A stretch of 64,000 nucleotides of DNA, from positions 25,172,098 to 25,236,097 of the forward strand of contig NC_063439.1 of the NCBI RefSeq assembly GCF_020379485.1, in the 5' to 3' direction. Numbering within the stretch: the stretch's first letter is position 1; each line of letters starts with the position of its first letter. This document shows, piece after piece, positions 36,273-49,100 of the stretch. The position numbers were made by a program, and so were the translations under genes. This DNA comes from Brassica napus (Eukaryota > Streptophyta > Magnoliopsida > Brassicales > Brassicaceae). Below the pieces are notes generated by a model. The model was not told where the DNA came from, searched no databases, and saw nothing but the letters and a program-made list of their open reading frames with translations.

Positions 36273-37417
36273 AGACTGCCAAAACTCAATGTGATTTGAT
36301 TTGTTTTTATTTCGCATCGTAATGGGGTTTCTTTGTGGTCGTTGAATCTTTTTTTAGATGAATCGTTGTATGTTGATTTTATTGTGTATTTGGGTTTGTC
36401 GTTGGAGTTTTAGTTCCCTGGAATGCTTTTGTGCAATTGTATTGTACGGTACTAATGGCTATAAATTATAAAACCAGGGAATGTGAATTACCATGCTTCT
36501 AATAGTTTTTGCAGAAAAACTTCTTTAAATTTTTTAAAAACTCGAATGCCAAATATAACAAATTTAGTGCCTTCGATTATTAAAAAGGTAAAATATGATT
36601 AAATTTTTATTTAAGAGATTCCATTAGTTTCTAACCACAGCTGATGTCCTAAAAAACCAATGTTTTGTCTACTTAGATCAAACAATTCAATTGGCTAGAT
36701 AGGAATCGGCACTCCTCGACAGAGAGCAAACCCATGACTGTTCAAACATGGGAAAATGAAAATCTCATGCTCTTACTCTTCTTCTTTTTTCAACTAGTGG
36801 AGTCTGGGGCAGGAACCCTGGATTATTGATAACAAATCACCGTATATATTACTAATTATTATTATTATTTTTTTACTGAATTTTTTTTTCCATCGCACCC
36901 TATTACTAATTATTTACATCGAAGAATTATCCAAATAGACTTTTATAAAGACATGTACTATGATTATACAACTAAACCTCGTTATGTCTAGTGTTTCATT
37001 AAAATGCGAAGAAAACAGAAATAACTCCACAGATACATGGCGTGAGCTTTCAGTTTTCAAATTTCTTAATTTAGCGTTTTATTGTAGTGGTATTAAAAAG
37101 GGTCGGTCCCTAGCGACATGTTTGATCGATTCGCTCCATGTTCAACATTTATTATTTTTCTGAATTCTGAATTTTTCTACCAACATTTCGGCGGGAATAT
37201 CTGGGGACATCTTCGGCATTTCGATATCATTTTGTTTGCTTTTGAAACGTGAATAGCAATCAAATGGATGGGCATATAGATTCGCCAAATCTTGTGGGGT
37301 AAATTGGATAGGAAGTTCTCGAAACGAGTGGACACGGACCATTCTAGACCTAACCTCACCATGTTTAGTTGTTTGCATAATTGTCTTGAAAATACAGTGT
37401 CAAATACAAAGTTTCGT
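36273..37417. other. TIP1;2 3' region and intergenic DNA
   Basis: The 3' UTR runs for perhaps 200 bp. I see no gene in the remainder. A 78-codon minus-strand frame at 37142-37378 has no recognisable domain. Confidence 0.45.
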
Positions 37418-37425
37418 TAACTTAC

Positions 37426-38269
37426 CAGTGCCGTGCGAAGCTAGCCGGGGGCCTAAGGCCTAAAAAGTACTCTCTCCGTTCCTAAAAGATGTATGTTCTG
37501 GAAAAAAAATTTGTTTTAAAAAGATAATATTTTTTTATTTTTTCAATGTATGATTTTATGAAAAATTGTAAGTTTCAAAAAAATTAATGGTTTTTATTAA
37601 ATTTCTATTGGCTTGAAGTTATGGAAAATTGTTATTCATAATAAACAATGCATATTTAATGAGTTTTCTTAATATATGTGAAAAAATCTAGAATATGCAT
37701 CTTTTAAAAACAGAGGAAGTATTTCATTATTCAGTATTGAGCATTTATTATATAAAACCTTGAAAAATGTATTAAACTAAATTTAGCAAAAAAATGTACT
37801 AAACTTTACAAAAAATAGAAGGTATACATTTGACTAAAAACAAATAACAAATAGATTATTTATGATTATTTTGTATATAATTATCTAATGAAGTGTATTT
37901 TGATTTAGAAATTTTTAAGGCAAAATTAATAATATTAAGATAATATTCTAGATATAAAGAATTATGTGAATGTACAAGATTAATGATACAAATTTTTAAA
38001 AGAACGAGGACAAAAATGTGTAAAAGAAATAATTTTATGAATTTAGATTAAACAAAAAAAATTCAGTGTCTTAAATAACGTGTAATAACTGATTAGTTAA
38101 CAACTAGCACAAACAAATTAATAGCAAACTATATTTCCGGATTTAAAACTAAAAAAAAAATTATATACTAGGTTAACCAATTGAAACAGAGATTTCAAAT
38201 ATGGAGTCCTAAGATATGATGGGAGCCTAAAGCGGTGTTCTTTTTCATTACATGGTGAGCACGACTCTG
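37426..38269. mobile_element. Non-autonomous hAT-type element, carrying a nested MITE
   Basis: An 844-bp element. The left end reads CAGTGCCGTGCGAAG; the right end, reverse-complemented, reads CAGAGTCGTGCTCAC (9 of the first 12 bases match). It is flanked by 8-bp direct repeats, TAACTTAC (37418-37425) and CAACTTAC (38270-38277), differing at one base. The 8-bp duplication and CAG-ended inverted repeats indicate the hAT superfamily. Subterminal GGGGGCCTAAGGCC and GGGAGCCTAAAGC are inverted-position counterparts. No transposase is encoded. A Stowaway-like MITE sits inside it. Confidence 0.75.
37470..37719. mobile_element. Stowaway-like MITE nested in the hAT element
   Basis: A 250-bp element starting CTCTCTCCGTTCCTAAAAGA and ending, reverse-complemented, CTTCCTCTGTTTTTAAAAGA. 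TA dinucleotides flank it at 37468-37469 and 37720-37721. It inserted after the host hAT-type element did. Confidence 0.8.
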
Positions 38270-38277
38270 CAACTTAC

Positions 38278-39914
38278 ACAAGTGACCAAAGTTTTGATAG
38301 TTTATACGTAGAAGTTTGCGAAGATAGGCTATAACTAACACAATTAGCTAGGTCTGGGCTTACGGCTTACCAAACCACGATCAAAGAGTTAAAGACATTA
38401 TTATATACACATGCAGATGCATTTCATATATACAAGATGCACATTGCCATGTGCAACGTTGGACCATTCGTACACCGCACCATGCATTACTTAATATCTC
38501 ATACCTTCCTTTTTGTTCTTCCCATATAAATCCAATCTATATGCCTTGCCATTGATGGTAAACTTTTTATAAACAAAAAAAGAAGAAGTTGATGTCGATT
38601 GTTCCTAATAAAATCTAAAAGAAAACTTGAAACCAGTTAAATTTTAGATCTGTTTCTTAAATTAGTTTTAAATAGCATGTTTTTACATTTATAAGAGCAA
38701 AAAGCAATAAGATAATAAACATTTAGTTTCCTAATTTCATATAACGGTGAAATTAAGTTATACCCTAATTGATTGAGAGATATTCCGGATAAGGAGTACA
38801 TCAGTCTGTGCACATGCCTGATTTTTATTTCGGTACATCCCATTCCCAGCCAATTTTGTGTTGTCTTATTTTTACGAATTTGTTCCCCAGAAAATAACTA
38901 GAAAATAAAAATGTTATCTCTTGGACTTGGCCTGCAATGTTTTTTAAATTGTGTCCAAAAACTTTTAACCAAAATTTAATTTTGAAGTCAATGTGTTATA
39001 ATATAATTTTAGCAGTACGTATGTTTCCGAACAAACCGTACGTTACATATTAAGTAACTATTAAGGAACATCCAAACAATTATCTATTAACTCACTAATA
39101 TCATAATAATGTTCCCTCGAATATGGAGTCAGAATGATGATATGCGCAATATCATCTTGGAAAAGAATCCTCCAAAACTGGTATAGATTGTAAACCACAT
39201 CAAAAAGTTTGTTGTTGATGAGTTTATTAGAACATAAAAGCACTTATATATCACGTACGACAAAAAATGTAATCTCCTCAAAGAACGAAGTTTTATTCGT
39301 GTATATACTACCACATAATTATGACAGAACTCTCCAATATTAATTTGTTATTCATTTTTCTTTGCCACAAAGCTTTAGCAAATGCCTCTCCCGTTTTCTT
39401 CTTCTTTTTTTTTTGGTTCCCCGGCCATATTTTTGTAGGTCATATACATATATAGTCTTTTTCATTTTTCAAATTTTTAAGTTGACATGGCTTGGTCGGT
39501 TTGGAGCAAGTAAGAGTTCAAAATTCTAATTCATAGAGATCACATATTTAAGTTTGGTCGGTACGTTCACTTCCCTCGTAATTCTCCGACCATTTACGTC
39601 CACGTCTCTCTGTCATCATTTATACCCACTAAACGTAATCATTATCAGGACTTTCTACATTTAACTTCTTACGAAGTTAGGTCCTACACCCATCATGACA
39701 TGACAATTTATACTAGGGCCACAGATAATGTGTGGGTGTGCGTGTGAAGAAATGAAGAGAACAGTAAATAGTTTGTCTTTGTTCTTTGAAATTTTTAATG
39801 GGGGAGGTTAATTTAAAAACTCCAAAAAACATTAGATTTTTTGTTTCAAAATTATCTGTGTTGCCTACAACTTATCTTTTTCTTTAATAAAAACATATAT
39901 ATAGTGAAATTACT
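38278..39914. other. Gene-free AT-rich DNA
   Basis: No coding, RNA or repeat feature that I can support. Confidence 0.45.
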
Positions 39915-39915
39915 A

Positions 39916-40166
39916 CTCCCTTCGTTTTTAATATAAGTCACTTTAAAATTGTGCATATAGATTAAAAAATTATTAATTTTTTATATTTTTTAAATAAAAA
40001 CATAATTAATTATTTACCTAACCATAAATCAACCGATAATAAAATCGAAAGTATATTATCATGGTCATATAATATTAAGTGTTAATAAATTTTATATAGA
40101 AAACCGAAAACGTCATTTGAAGCATAAATGTTTTCTCTAAAACGACATATTAAAAAACGGAGAGAG
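39916..40166. mobile_element. Stowaway-like MITE
   Basis: A 251-bp element, closely related to the copy at 2148-2405. It starts CTCCCTTCGTTTTTAATATA and ends, reverse-complemented, CTCTCTCCGTTTTTTAATAT. TA flanks it at 39914-39915 and 40167-40168. Shared interior phrases include TAGATTAAAAAATTATTAAT and ACCATAAATCAACC. Confidence 0.85.
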
Positions 40167-40168
40167 TA

Positions 40169-42515
40169 CTAATTAGTTATATTAAAATAAAATATTATAT
40201 TTTATTAATTTATACATATTAATCTATATAAACCTTATGTAAAACTACAAAAGCTTATTTATTTATTGAGTTTATAAATTTATAGAAATTTTAGTATGTT
40301 AAAATTGTCAAACATATGTTGATTCAGTGTTTTCAAGTTTTGATATACTGATTTGATTCAACATGCATGGAATGCCGGCCGGTGGATACAACGCAGAAAC
40401 AATATTTTTTTTTTTTACATTTTTTCAGTTAAGAACCGATTTTTATATATCTTATTTAAGAAATGAGTTTTAATTTTTCTTACTTAAAAGTTAAAAAACA
40501 GTTAAAAACTCCACCCTAAGAACTTCTATTAATCATGATCTTAATTCCCATAGTTTGTTCATCAGTAAAGAGTCGCATTCTAGGTTAAATGTTGCAGTGG
40601 ATAATTTGTTCATGTCATAAAAATCTTGCATATTACTAAAATAGGCTTGGGCTTAAGTTAGTTGAACTTTTAAAAAGCCCATTTATCTTGGTGGTATAAT
40701 TTAGGATGATTGTCCGAAGTCTGATTGTGGTTCACTGGTTAAACAAAGCCTAACCCAGCTCAAATGCGCAATGGTGCATGAAATATATTAATTAGCTTGT
40801 TACCTAACGAGCCTGTTTAAGAAAAATATTCCCCAAAAGCTGGTACATGTTCTGCAACACTATCCATGGTAGGTCTTTCCTGTAATCTTAAGGTTCTGTC
40901 GAGATAATGTTTGGTAAACCTCTAGTTTAAATAGTTGTATAATACACCATCTCTATGGACGGACCTATGGTTGACTAGTTTTAGGAATATTACATACGAC
41001 AATAAGTAGAAGCACACAAATAAATTCACCAGCTCTGCGTTGTTGTGTGCATGAACGATACAAAATTCACAATTCAATAGAAGCAGAAGAAGAACAAAAG
41101 AATATACCGTAAATCAAAGCCAGAATTCAAAAAACAAATTAAACAATCGGTGTTATCAAGTAATAAATTATTGCTCCAATTTTTTTTTTCTTCCTTAAAC
41201 GAAAAAGGAACCATATATTATTGTACCTTTATCAAAACTGATCCAAAGATTCCCACACACATAACCGTAGTACAATAGAAGTAAGATTAAATTCTACCAA
41301 AATATTAAGGACCAAGTAGAAAACCCTAAATTGGGATTGCCTCGGTGGATACACGTGTTCCCCGAGGCCCGAGCATGCCAAATCGACATTTGCCTTCTAT
41401 TTGCAAACTCCATCCAACTTGCTCAATGCTTCTCTCATTATCCTAGTCACCTTATCGGCCCTACCGGGACCACGTTACGCATTCACAGTCCATCAATATG
41501 ACTAGATACTAGATCATGGTTCATTGGGAAGCTTAAAAAATTATGTAGATTTGGCATGATGAACATTATACTTTACTTCCATATTTTTTTAAATAAAAAA
41601 TGTACACACTACGAATATTTTAAACACTTTCTGAGAATGACATATAGATCTTCTTTTTTCCAAAATCAAAATTTATTCATACACAAAATACGGTATTCAT
41701 ACAAAAACTGCCGACCACACGAAATAACCCCACAACCAAAAACTTATAGAAAACGGTAGCTAAAACTCACACTGGAGCTACTCAAATGACATATAGATCT
41801 AAATTCCGCGTTCTATGACCAACAAAACAAATGTTCATCATATTTAGTTTGGGATAACATATAACTGCCATCTACCGGCAAGAAATTATCTCAAGTGTCA
41901 ATAATGATACAACAATAAAACACAAATCATTAGCTTGTTTTGGTAACATAAAGACCAAAAAGAAATTGGACTTTATGACAAACAAAACTGTTATAGTTCA
42001 CCATCTAACCAATATGATAACGTAGTTATAATATTTTCTGTGTAGTATGTATAATGACAATATATACCTTTATACCGACGCTTTACTGAAGCGATCGAGT
42101 GTTTGAGTTAAAAAGATGAGTTGTGTAAAATTAAGTTTCACAATAAATGTTAACAACTCTGATTTATCTTTCAAAAAGAAAAGAGAATTATCGCAACTCT
42201 GAATATCAGATTCACTAGAGTAAAAAAACTGGGTTTCAGAATCAAAATCGATGAGGAAGTAGATGCAGATTTACATCAGTGGAACAATAGGAGAAGAAAT
42301 TCGGGAAACAAAATTAAGGTATTTCAGGCCCGTTGGTGAGGAAGAAGTGATGGTGGTCTCGAAAATGGTAAAGTTAGCGTAACCTAATCTTAATATGTAT
42401 TGTAGTTGCAGTTATGGGGGGTGAGTTATAAACGAGGGATGATGAGTGTGTGTTGCCTATCGGAAAGGCGGAGAAGATGTAAATGAAAGTTTGCCAACTA
42501 TACTATGTTTGACTA
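40169..42515. other. Gene-free DNA
   Basis: Mostly AT-rich. A GC-richer patch at about 41330-41480 was examined and no gene was supported there. Confidence 0.45.
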
Positions 42516-42750
42516 TTGGAGACAAGATTCCACATCGGAAATATGAAAAGAACTTGAATAATATATATGGGACTTGGGTCAATCCACTAATTGTCAATTG
42601 GTTTTAAGTTAGAAGTCCAAGAAACATGGTTCTGATACCATGACAAGTTTCTTGAGCTTCCTACTTAAAACTAATTGGCAATTAGTGGATTGACTCTTAT
42701 ATATTATTCAAGTCCATTTCATATTTTTGATGTGGGATCTTCTCTCCAAT
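42516..42750. repeat. Large imperfect inverted repeat with primer-binding-site-like core
   Basis: Two arms of about 110 bp (42516-42630 and 42638-42750) are reverse complements at most positions. For example, CAATCCACTAATTGTCAATT pairs with AATTGGCAATTAGTGGATTG. The core, read on the minus strand, is TGGTATCAGAACCATG, close to the TGGTATCAGAGC primer-binding site that initiator tRNA-Met offers to plant LTR retrotransposons. It may be two head-to-head terminal repeats of a miniature retroelement, or simply a foldback. Confidence 0.6.
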
Positions 42751-42878
42751 ATCGACGAAAGGAATAACATAGTTACATTTGTTATAGTGTAGCTATTGTG
42801 TAATGTTACTATACTATTAAAACATAGTTTTTTTTCTTATATTCTTCACGTAGTTTTATACTATTTTAATGAAACAAA

Positions 42879-42925
42879 CTAGATTTTGATGCGCGTTTCG
42901 CATTTTTGTCGAATATAAACAAAGT
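42879..42925 (-). mobile_element. Helitron 3'-end-like terminus
   Basis: On the minus strand this reads ATGCGAAACGCGCAT (a short hairpin), then CAAAATCTAG followed by T, the pattern of a Helitron 3' end. I could not identify the matching 5' end, which would lie at higher coordinates, so only the terminus is reported. Confidence 0.45.
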
Positions 42926-43683
42926 TTAATATGAATAACTATTTTGAAATTGTATATATTAATGTTACAAACTCGTATTATATTGAAAAAATGAATATGT
43001 TTAAAACTATGTAATTTATGAATTATTTTTTAAAAAGATTTGTGTATGTACATTCTAATTTAAATATTTTTAGGCTTGACATATTATCCGGATCCGAGAA
43101 ACCAAATCAAAATTGACTTGAAAATACACTGGGTTCATGGTAAAATACCTATTTGATATTTTTTTGGACTCGCGGGTCTCGGTTTGAGTCTAGGTCGGTC
43201 TCGATTTGAGTCTGGGTCGGCTCTCGGTTCGCATTTGGGTCCTTCTCGAGACACGACCGGGTACCTAAAATACCTAAAATGCTTAAATTTTGATTTTTGT
43301 CGAATATAAACAAAGTTTAATATGAATAACTATTTTGAAATTGTATATATTAATGTTACAAACTCGTATTATATTGAAAAAATGAATATGTTTAAAACTA
43401 TGTAATTTATGAATTATTTTTTAAAAAGATTTGTGTATGTACATTCTAATTTAAATATTTTTAGGCTTGACATATTATCCGGATCCGAGAAACCAAATCA
43501 AAATTGACTTGAAAATACACTGGGTTCATGGTAAAATACCTATTTGATATTTTTTTGGACTCGCGGGTCTCGGTTTGAGTCTAGGTCGGTCTCGATTTGA
43601 GTTTGGGTCGGCTCTCGGTTCGCATTTGGGTCCTTCTCGAGACACGACCGGGTACCTAAAATACCTAAAATGCTTAAATTTTG
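42902..43683 (+). repeat. 391-bp tandem duplication, nearly identical copies
   Basis: Copies 42902-43292 and 43293-43683 line up base for base at a period of 391. I found one clear difference (GAGTCTGGG versus GAGTTTGGG near 43211 and 43602). Each contains a short run of GTCTCGGTTTGAGTCTAGG-like units. Such near-identity implies a recent duplication or, in an assembly, a possible artefact. Confidence 0.93.
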
Positions 43684-44750
43684 TGTGTGTGTGTATTAGG
43701 TATATTTGGGTATTTCAAATATGTTTTATGTATTACGAATATTTTTTAAAGTGTTGGGTTTGGTTTTAGGTATACTTTCGTGGTTTGAATAAAATTTCAA
43801 ATTAAAAAAAAAAAAAATTGGGGATTGGGGTAAAATTTTGAGTGTTTTTTTTTCTTGGTAAAATTTGGGTGGGGGCGGGGGAGATTTGGTATTTGAATAT
43901 TTTCGGGTATTTATTTGGGTTTTCGGGTATTTTTGAGTTTGTAGATATTTTGAATCTTTTTGAGTCTTAAATATTTGAAAATTTTGAAATACCTAGTTGG
44001 GTCTAAATGTTTAGGACCTAAAAGACCCGGATCTGAAAAGAACCAATCCGTACCCGACCCCAAAATCCAAATGTACATGTCTACTCTCTCTTATTATATT
44101 TTATGTGCATTTTATAAAAGTTATATTTGTTGATTTGGTGAGACTTAAGATTTACTTTGCAGACTTTTGGCTAATTTAATAGCATATATTGATATGGTTT
44201 TAATAGTTTTTAATTTTTTCTTAAATAACAATTTTTTTTATTATAAATACTATTTATAAAATAAATTTAAAATATTTAGAGAAAATGTATATCACATGAA
44301 ATGAGAAGTAATAATATAATTCTGTGAAAAGTATTTAAAATATTATATATTTAAATTAATTAATGATATAACCAAAAAATAATTTTGCATGGGTGAAACA
44401 ATTTATATGTGGATGGCGTGAAAACCTATATATGTAAAATGATAATTGATGATAATTAAATAACAGAGACAAATTTATAATTTGATTGATTAGTTTGTTA
44501 AATACGAAATTGCATGAGTATATAATATAAAGATTATATTTTATTAATATATATTTTATACTGATTAAGGTAAATATTGTTAGAGAAATATATGGAACAT
44601 ATTGTTAGTCTAAATTTAAGGTAAGACCAAATGAATGGGTGCAACAACCTTGTATAGGTAGATTTTTCAGAATGTTTCTTTTTTAATACTTTAGATAAAT
44701 ATGTTGTTCCACTTTGGGCCTTTCTTGTATATACATGCAGTATCAGTTAG
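43684..44750. other. Gene-free repeat-like DNA
   Basis: Starts with a short (GT)n and then has phrases such as GGTATTT and GGGTTTTCGGG typical of dispersed Brassica repeats, followed by AT-rich DNA. No gene was seen. Confidence 0.4.
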
Positions 44751-44759
44751 ATCCAGCAA

Positions 44760-45856
44760 AATAAATCAGTTTCTGGTTGTGTACTCAGTTACTTCGGAGT
44801 GAAGGTGAGTTTGTGGATGACCGAATCTTAGCAGAAGCGCCATCTGGATAATAGATCTAGGGTTTGATTTTAGTTGGATCTGGGTCAGAAACTCATCGGA
44901 GCATTCACCGTAGATGAATAATGTTGCTGCTGTTTCTCATTTGGTCAGCTTGTTGCCTCCAATGTCTTCCCATGTCTCTTTCATTGGTTGCTCATGTAAG
45001 AACTTCCCCATATGGTTTCAATGGTCCAAGATGAACATGCAACGTTGAGGTGCTCACCAAAGACTTTTTCCTATTATGATGTCACAACAACTACTATGGC
45101 GTTCATTGGGTTTGGATCTGATTGGTCGCACGAGATGGTTCAGGGTTTCATGTCGTTACTCTGCTTAGTCTTCGCACCAAAAGACATCTATTTTCACCTC
45201 TACAGCCTGCTGATGGGAGCATCCAGCTCTCTGCCTTTCAAAGTTTCAGAAGGAAGCCGACCGCCATTACTTGCGTTCTTGATGCTCTGCAGCTAATTTT
45301 TGTGTGTTTTGCTCGCGTGATGAAATCAGAGCTAAGACGTTAAACCTCTGCTTCTATCAGCCAGTACTACATTGGTTTTCTAGCTTCTGGTTTCTCCTCA
45401 TCGGTGAGGATATACATGGAGCCGGTTTGTCGTCTTTTTGCGTGTGCAGCGTTTGGAGTGGATTTCACCAGGTGTGAGACCAGAACTTTGACAACCTGCT
45501 TCACCTATCCTCTTTTCAGAGTCAGCTTTGAAATGGTCTGCAATGCCTCAAACTGTTCTACGGCTATTTATCCAATGATTTCTGTTTTTTATGCAAGTTT
45601 CAATATGAACTTAAAGTTGGAATTTATTAGAACTGAATGGTTGTTGACATTTACTCTAGCTAAGCTTTAATTATGTCTTTGGAATTGTGATTAAACCTTC
45701 TTTGTTTGAGAAAATCTTTTATTTTTTTATACTCTGAGTCACTTTTGCTTTGATTAGCTATTTTAGATACACTAGGATTTGACTTTATCAGAAGTGATTG
45801 TATCTTTTTGTATCATTACTTCGTTAATGAAAATTTCCATATTTATAAAAAAAACA
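44760..45856 (+). mobile_element. Retroposon-like segment ending in poly(A)
   Basis: About 1.1 kb of higher-GC sequence stands out from its AT-rich surroundings and ends TCATTACTTCGTTAATGAAA followed by a short A-run at 45847-45854. That 3' end resembles plant non-LTR retroelements (LINE 3' ends or Sadhu-type non-coding retroposons). It contains only short open frames (for example 45012-45296 and 45404-45670) with no domain that I recognise. I could not find a target-site duplication, and the 5' boundary is a guess. Confidence 0.38.
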
Positions 45857-46012
45857 TAAAACTTTTAATTGATGATTCATATACATCTATAACAAATTGA
45901 TGTTTTGATTAGATGTATATGTCATTACTTGACCAGTCTTGACTTGAGTTTCGGTTTAAATAATTTACATGGTGTATCGTAACAAATGATCGGTATAGTT
46001 TTTGGCATTAGG

Positions 46013-46175
46013 GCATCTCCAATCTATACCTATTTTTTCTTCTATAATTCGCACAAAAATAGAGTAACTCTATTATAGAGTAAACCATTAGAGCAAAACT
46101 TACCCTATAATAGAGTTACTCTATTTTTGTGGAAATTATAGAGGAAAAAATAGATATGGGTTGAAAATGGTTTTA
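46013..46175. repeat. Foldback (MITE-like) element
   Basis: Inverted arms. The left arm contains CTATTTTTTCTTCTATAATT and AAAAATAGAGTAACTCTATT. The right arm, reverse-complemented, contains CTATTTTTTCCTCTATAATT and the same AAAAATAGAGTAACTCTATT. The left end, GGGCATCTCCAAT, is a common plant MITE end, but its counterpart is missing on the right, so the element seems truncated. Confidence 0.65.
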
Positions 46176-46189
46176 GTTGAAAGGTATTC

Positions 46190-49100
46190 TAACTCGGGTG
46201 AAATAATGTGATAGCAAATCCAATATGTAGTATTAAGTGTATTTTTTCTGAACCGATCGAATAACTGATAGTGTTTATCAAAAAAAAATTCTTATCATCC
46301 ATAACGTGTTACATTCCATTCACACGTCGCATGCTCAATAGAAGATGTTGGATGGCGATGATATTAAGTTTTGTGACAAAGTCCAATGGACTCTGTATTA
46401 ATAGTAGTTAGTGAAGAATTGCGTTTTTTTATTAAAACAAGTATCTTACGCTGACTAATTGACTGAAAGGAAAATCAATCAAGGTTCTATTACGCTGATT
46501 ACAGTATGTTTAAAAATATTTGTACTGTATATATTTTTTATAGAAAAAAAGGGAAACCAAGTATAAATACGTCCAATATTTATGATGAGATGGGCTTATC
46601 CTTTTCAATGGGAGAAGCAATGGTTCTTTGCGTGTCTACCGCAGAAACAACTCCTCGTCGATATCTCTCCATTCATACATTACGTGTCGCCCTGTCCTTT
46701 TGTAAAATTCTCTCAATAGTCTGCAAAATAAAATTTCGATTTTCTTGTACCTTTAAAATTGAATGCCGGGGGATTGTCTGACATGAACAATAAATAGTTT
46801 GATGCATAAATTACATTATTAATGAATTTAAGTCATGATTAATTCTGATCTCTTAACTGGAGTTCTTAATTTCGATTAAGAGATGATTTTTAACTTTTAA
46901 CTAAAAAAACTAATAATTGTCTATTAAATAAAAGATACAAAACGTCTATTAGTCGAAAAGTGTAAAAAAATGTCAAATCATAAGTTAAAAAATTTTAATA
47001 AAAGATGGGGGTTAATCATACTCTTATGTGTCCCCTTTTATTTTATTTTTGTTCAGCTAAACCAGAAGAGAAGAGAAAGAAAACCAGAGCCTCGCATAAA
47101 AACAAAACCTAGTTTTTATGAATTGATCATTCATTTGATTATAGCTAATGTCCAATTCGTACTCGTATCATTTTGCTGCGAATTTAGTTACATTTAGTCA
47201 TGCATACATTTTAAATAACAACAACCCTCAAATTTTACACATGGATATTTTATAGGGAAAGGAGATTCAAACCTAAAAAGGGAATTTATAAAGTCATGAA
47301 TTTTTGGCGCCACACCATTTAAATCACTTACATATGAAAAACCTCTTTATTTAAAAAAAAAACTAAGTATAACTAATCTATAATGGTATTTCAATTTTAT
47401 AATACTGTTAGAGACTATTTTATATATGTGATTGTTATTATATATCGTATTTTAACACTAGCTAATGCATAAGAGTAGAACCACACAAAGATTTACATAA
47501 AGGAGGGACTCCCCAGGCCACAAACTACTACATCATCAAGAATACATACATTGAAATTATTCATCATTCTATAAGATTCAGTTGCCCATCGCCTGCCAAA
47601 TGATAAACAATGGGATAAATAGGAGAGGAAAACAATCTCATAAACGAAAATATGAGGAAGTATTTCTGTAAAAAGGCTTATCACAGAAGAAAAAAGGGAC
47701 ACAGAGAACATAAGCGGAGAACAAAAAGATCATGTAAGAAGGATGGAGAGGGCAGTATATGAAGAGAGTGCTAGAAAAGAGAACCATCTTGCTACCACAA
47801 ATGTGCCCTAAGTTTCAAAAAAAAAAGAAGATGTGCACTTGTCACTCAACTTAAAATTATTCATGTGCGCTCATTGGACTTTCTAGGAAAACACTTGAAC
47901 ACTTCCAATATTAGTTCTTAGAGAAAATTACTAAACCCGAGCATACAATTGCAGTTCTTACGGTTATGATTGAAGGGACAAGGTCAAATTACTTCTTAAG
48001 ATCCTGATAAATACATAACCTCGTTGCCTGTCTTTGGATGCTACTGCATACTAAATATATTTATTAATTCGTTGCATAGTAGGACCATTCAGAATAACTG
48101 GTCAATGAGATCGGGGCGTTACTGATACACACACGTATGCACAAGATAATCATTCTCAAAAAAGAAAGAAAAAGATAATCATTCTCATTTCCAATTTTAT
48201 TTCATATACAGTCATACAGATATTGTAGGAAAAAACATATTTCCAAAAGAATATTCGATTTCTTTTTCATTTTTTACATATTTGTGGATTCGTGTGTTTA
48301 CATGCCATCATTGGATAATGTTGATGTAACCTTGAATTTGTTCTTCCACTTTACGTTTATCTCCTTCCTTTCGTTATCCTCCTTTAATATTGTTTTACAT
48401 GTAGTTGAATGTTCCATTCTTATTATTATTTTGCATATCTATATTAGATGGCTATAGGCGTATTCGTAAGTAGAAAAATTAAATTATATTCCTTATACGC
48501 ACAATTCACAAGTGGTTTATATGTAATGACATTATTGATAAATTATCGGATATCAGGATTTCTAAAATGTCCTGGATGGGGTTTTACATTACGGCCATGC
48601 AAGCCCTATGGACCATTTCCATGTGTGGCCCACGTGATATGGGTCCCAACAGCTCTCTTTCTATCTTGACAAATTTGTTCACAACAGTTTGGAGCAATGT
48701 CTACTAGTTGACGCTAGATGTGGCGTTTAATCGCATCAAACTAATTCAAATGAAAAATTTGGTTGAAGTTCAGGTAAGTTTTGCCAAAGACCCAACTGAT
48801 CAAAACCGAATCAAATTTACCAGCCACCTTTGATCCTCTGAACATGTTTTTTGGTCATTGATGTTATAAAACTAAATACTACTATTATCAGTGTTCTAAA
48901 ACGCATCGGACGCTTAAATGGAACGAAGTGTATATGATTTTATGTAAAATATCAATATAAAATTAATACATACATTAGTTTTATAAAAATAAACATAAAA
49001 TATTGATCTTAAGAAAATAAAAAAATCAATACCTAGAAATGATAAATTTTGTTATTATTTCAAAGTATATTTTTATTGATTTAGGTTTCTTCTTTAGATC

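Noticed and set aside
37142..37378. A 78-codon minus-strand frame ending with an F-box-like phrase
   Set aside because: The resemblance is too short and the frame has no supporting exons or promoter.
41330..41480. GC-richer patch whose minus strand reads DKVTRIMREALSKLDGV, possibly a coding relic or exon
   Set aside because: Only about 25 codons before a stop, no recognised family, and no convincing splice context.
47493..47820. GC-moderate stretch with CAGTTGCCCATCGCCTGCCAAA, examined as a possible microRNA precursor
   Set aside because: No extended complementary arm nearby and no match to a microRNA I know.
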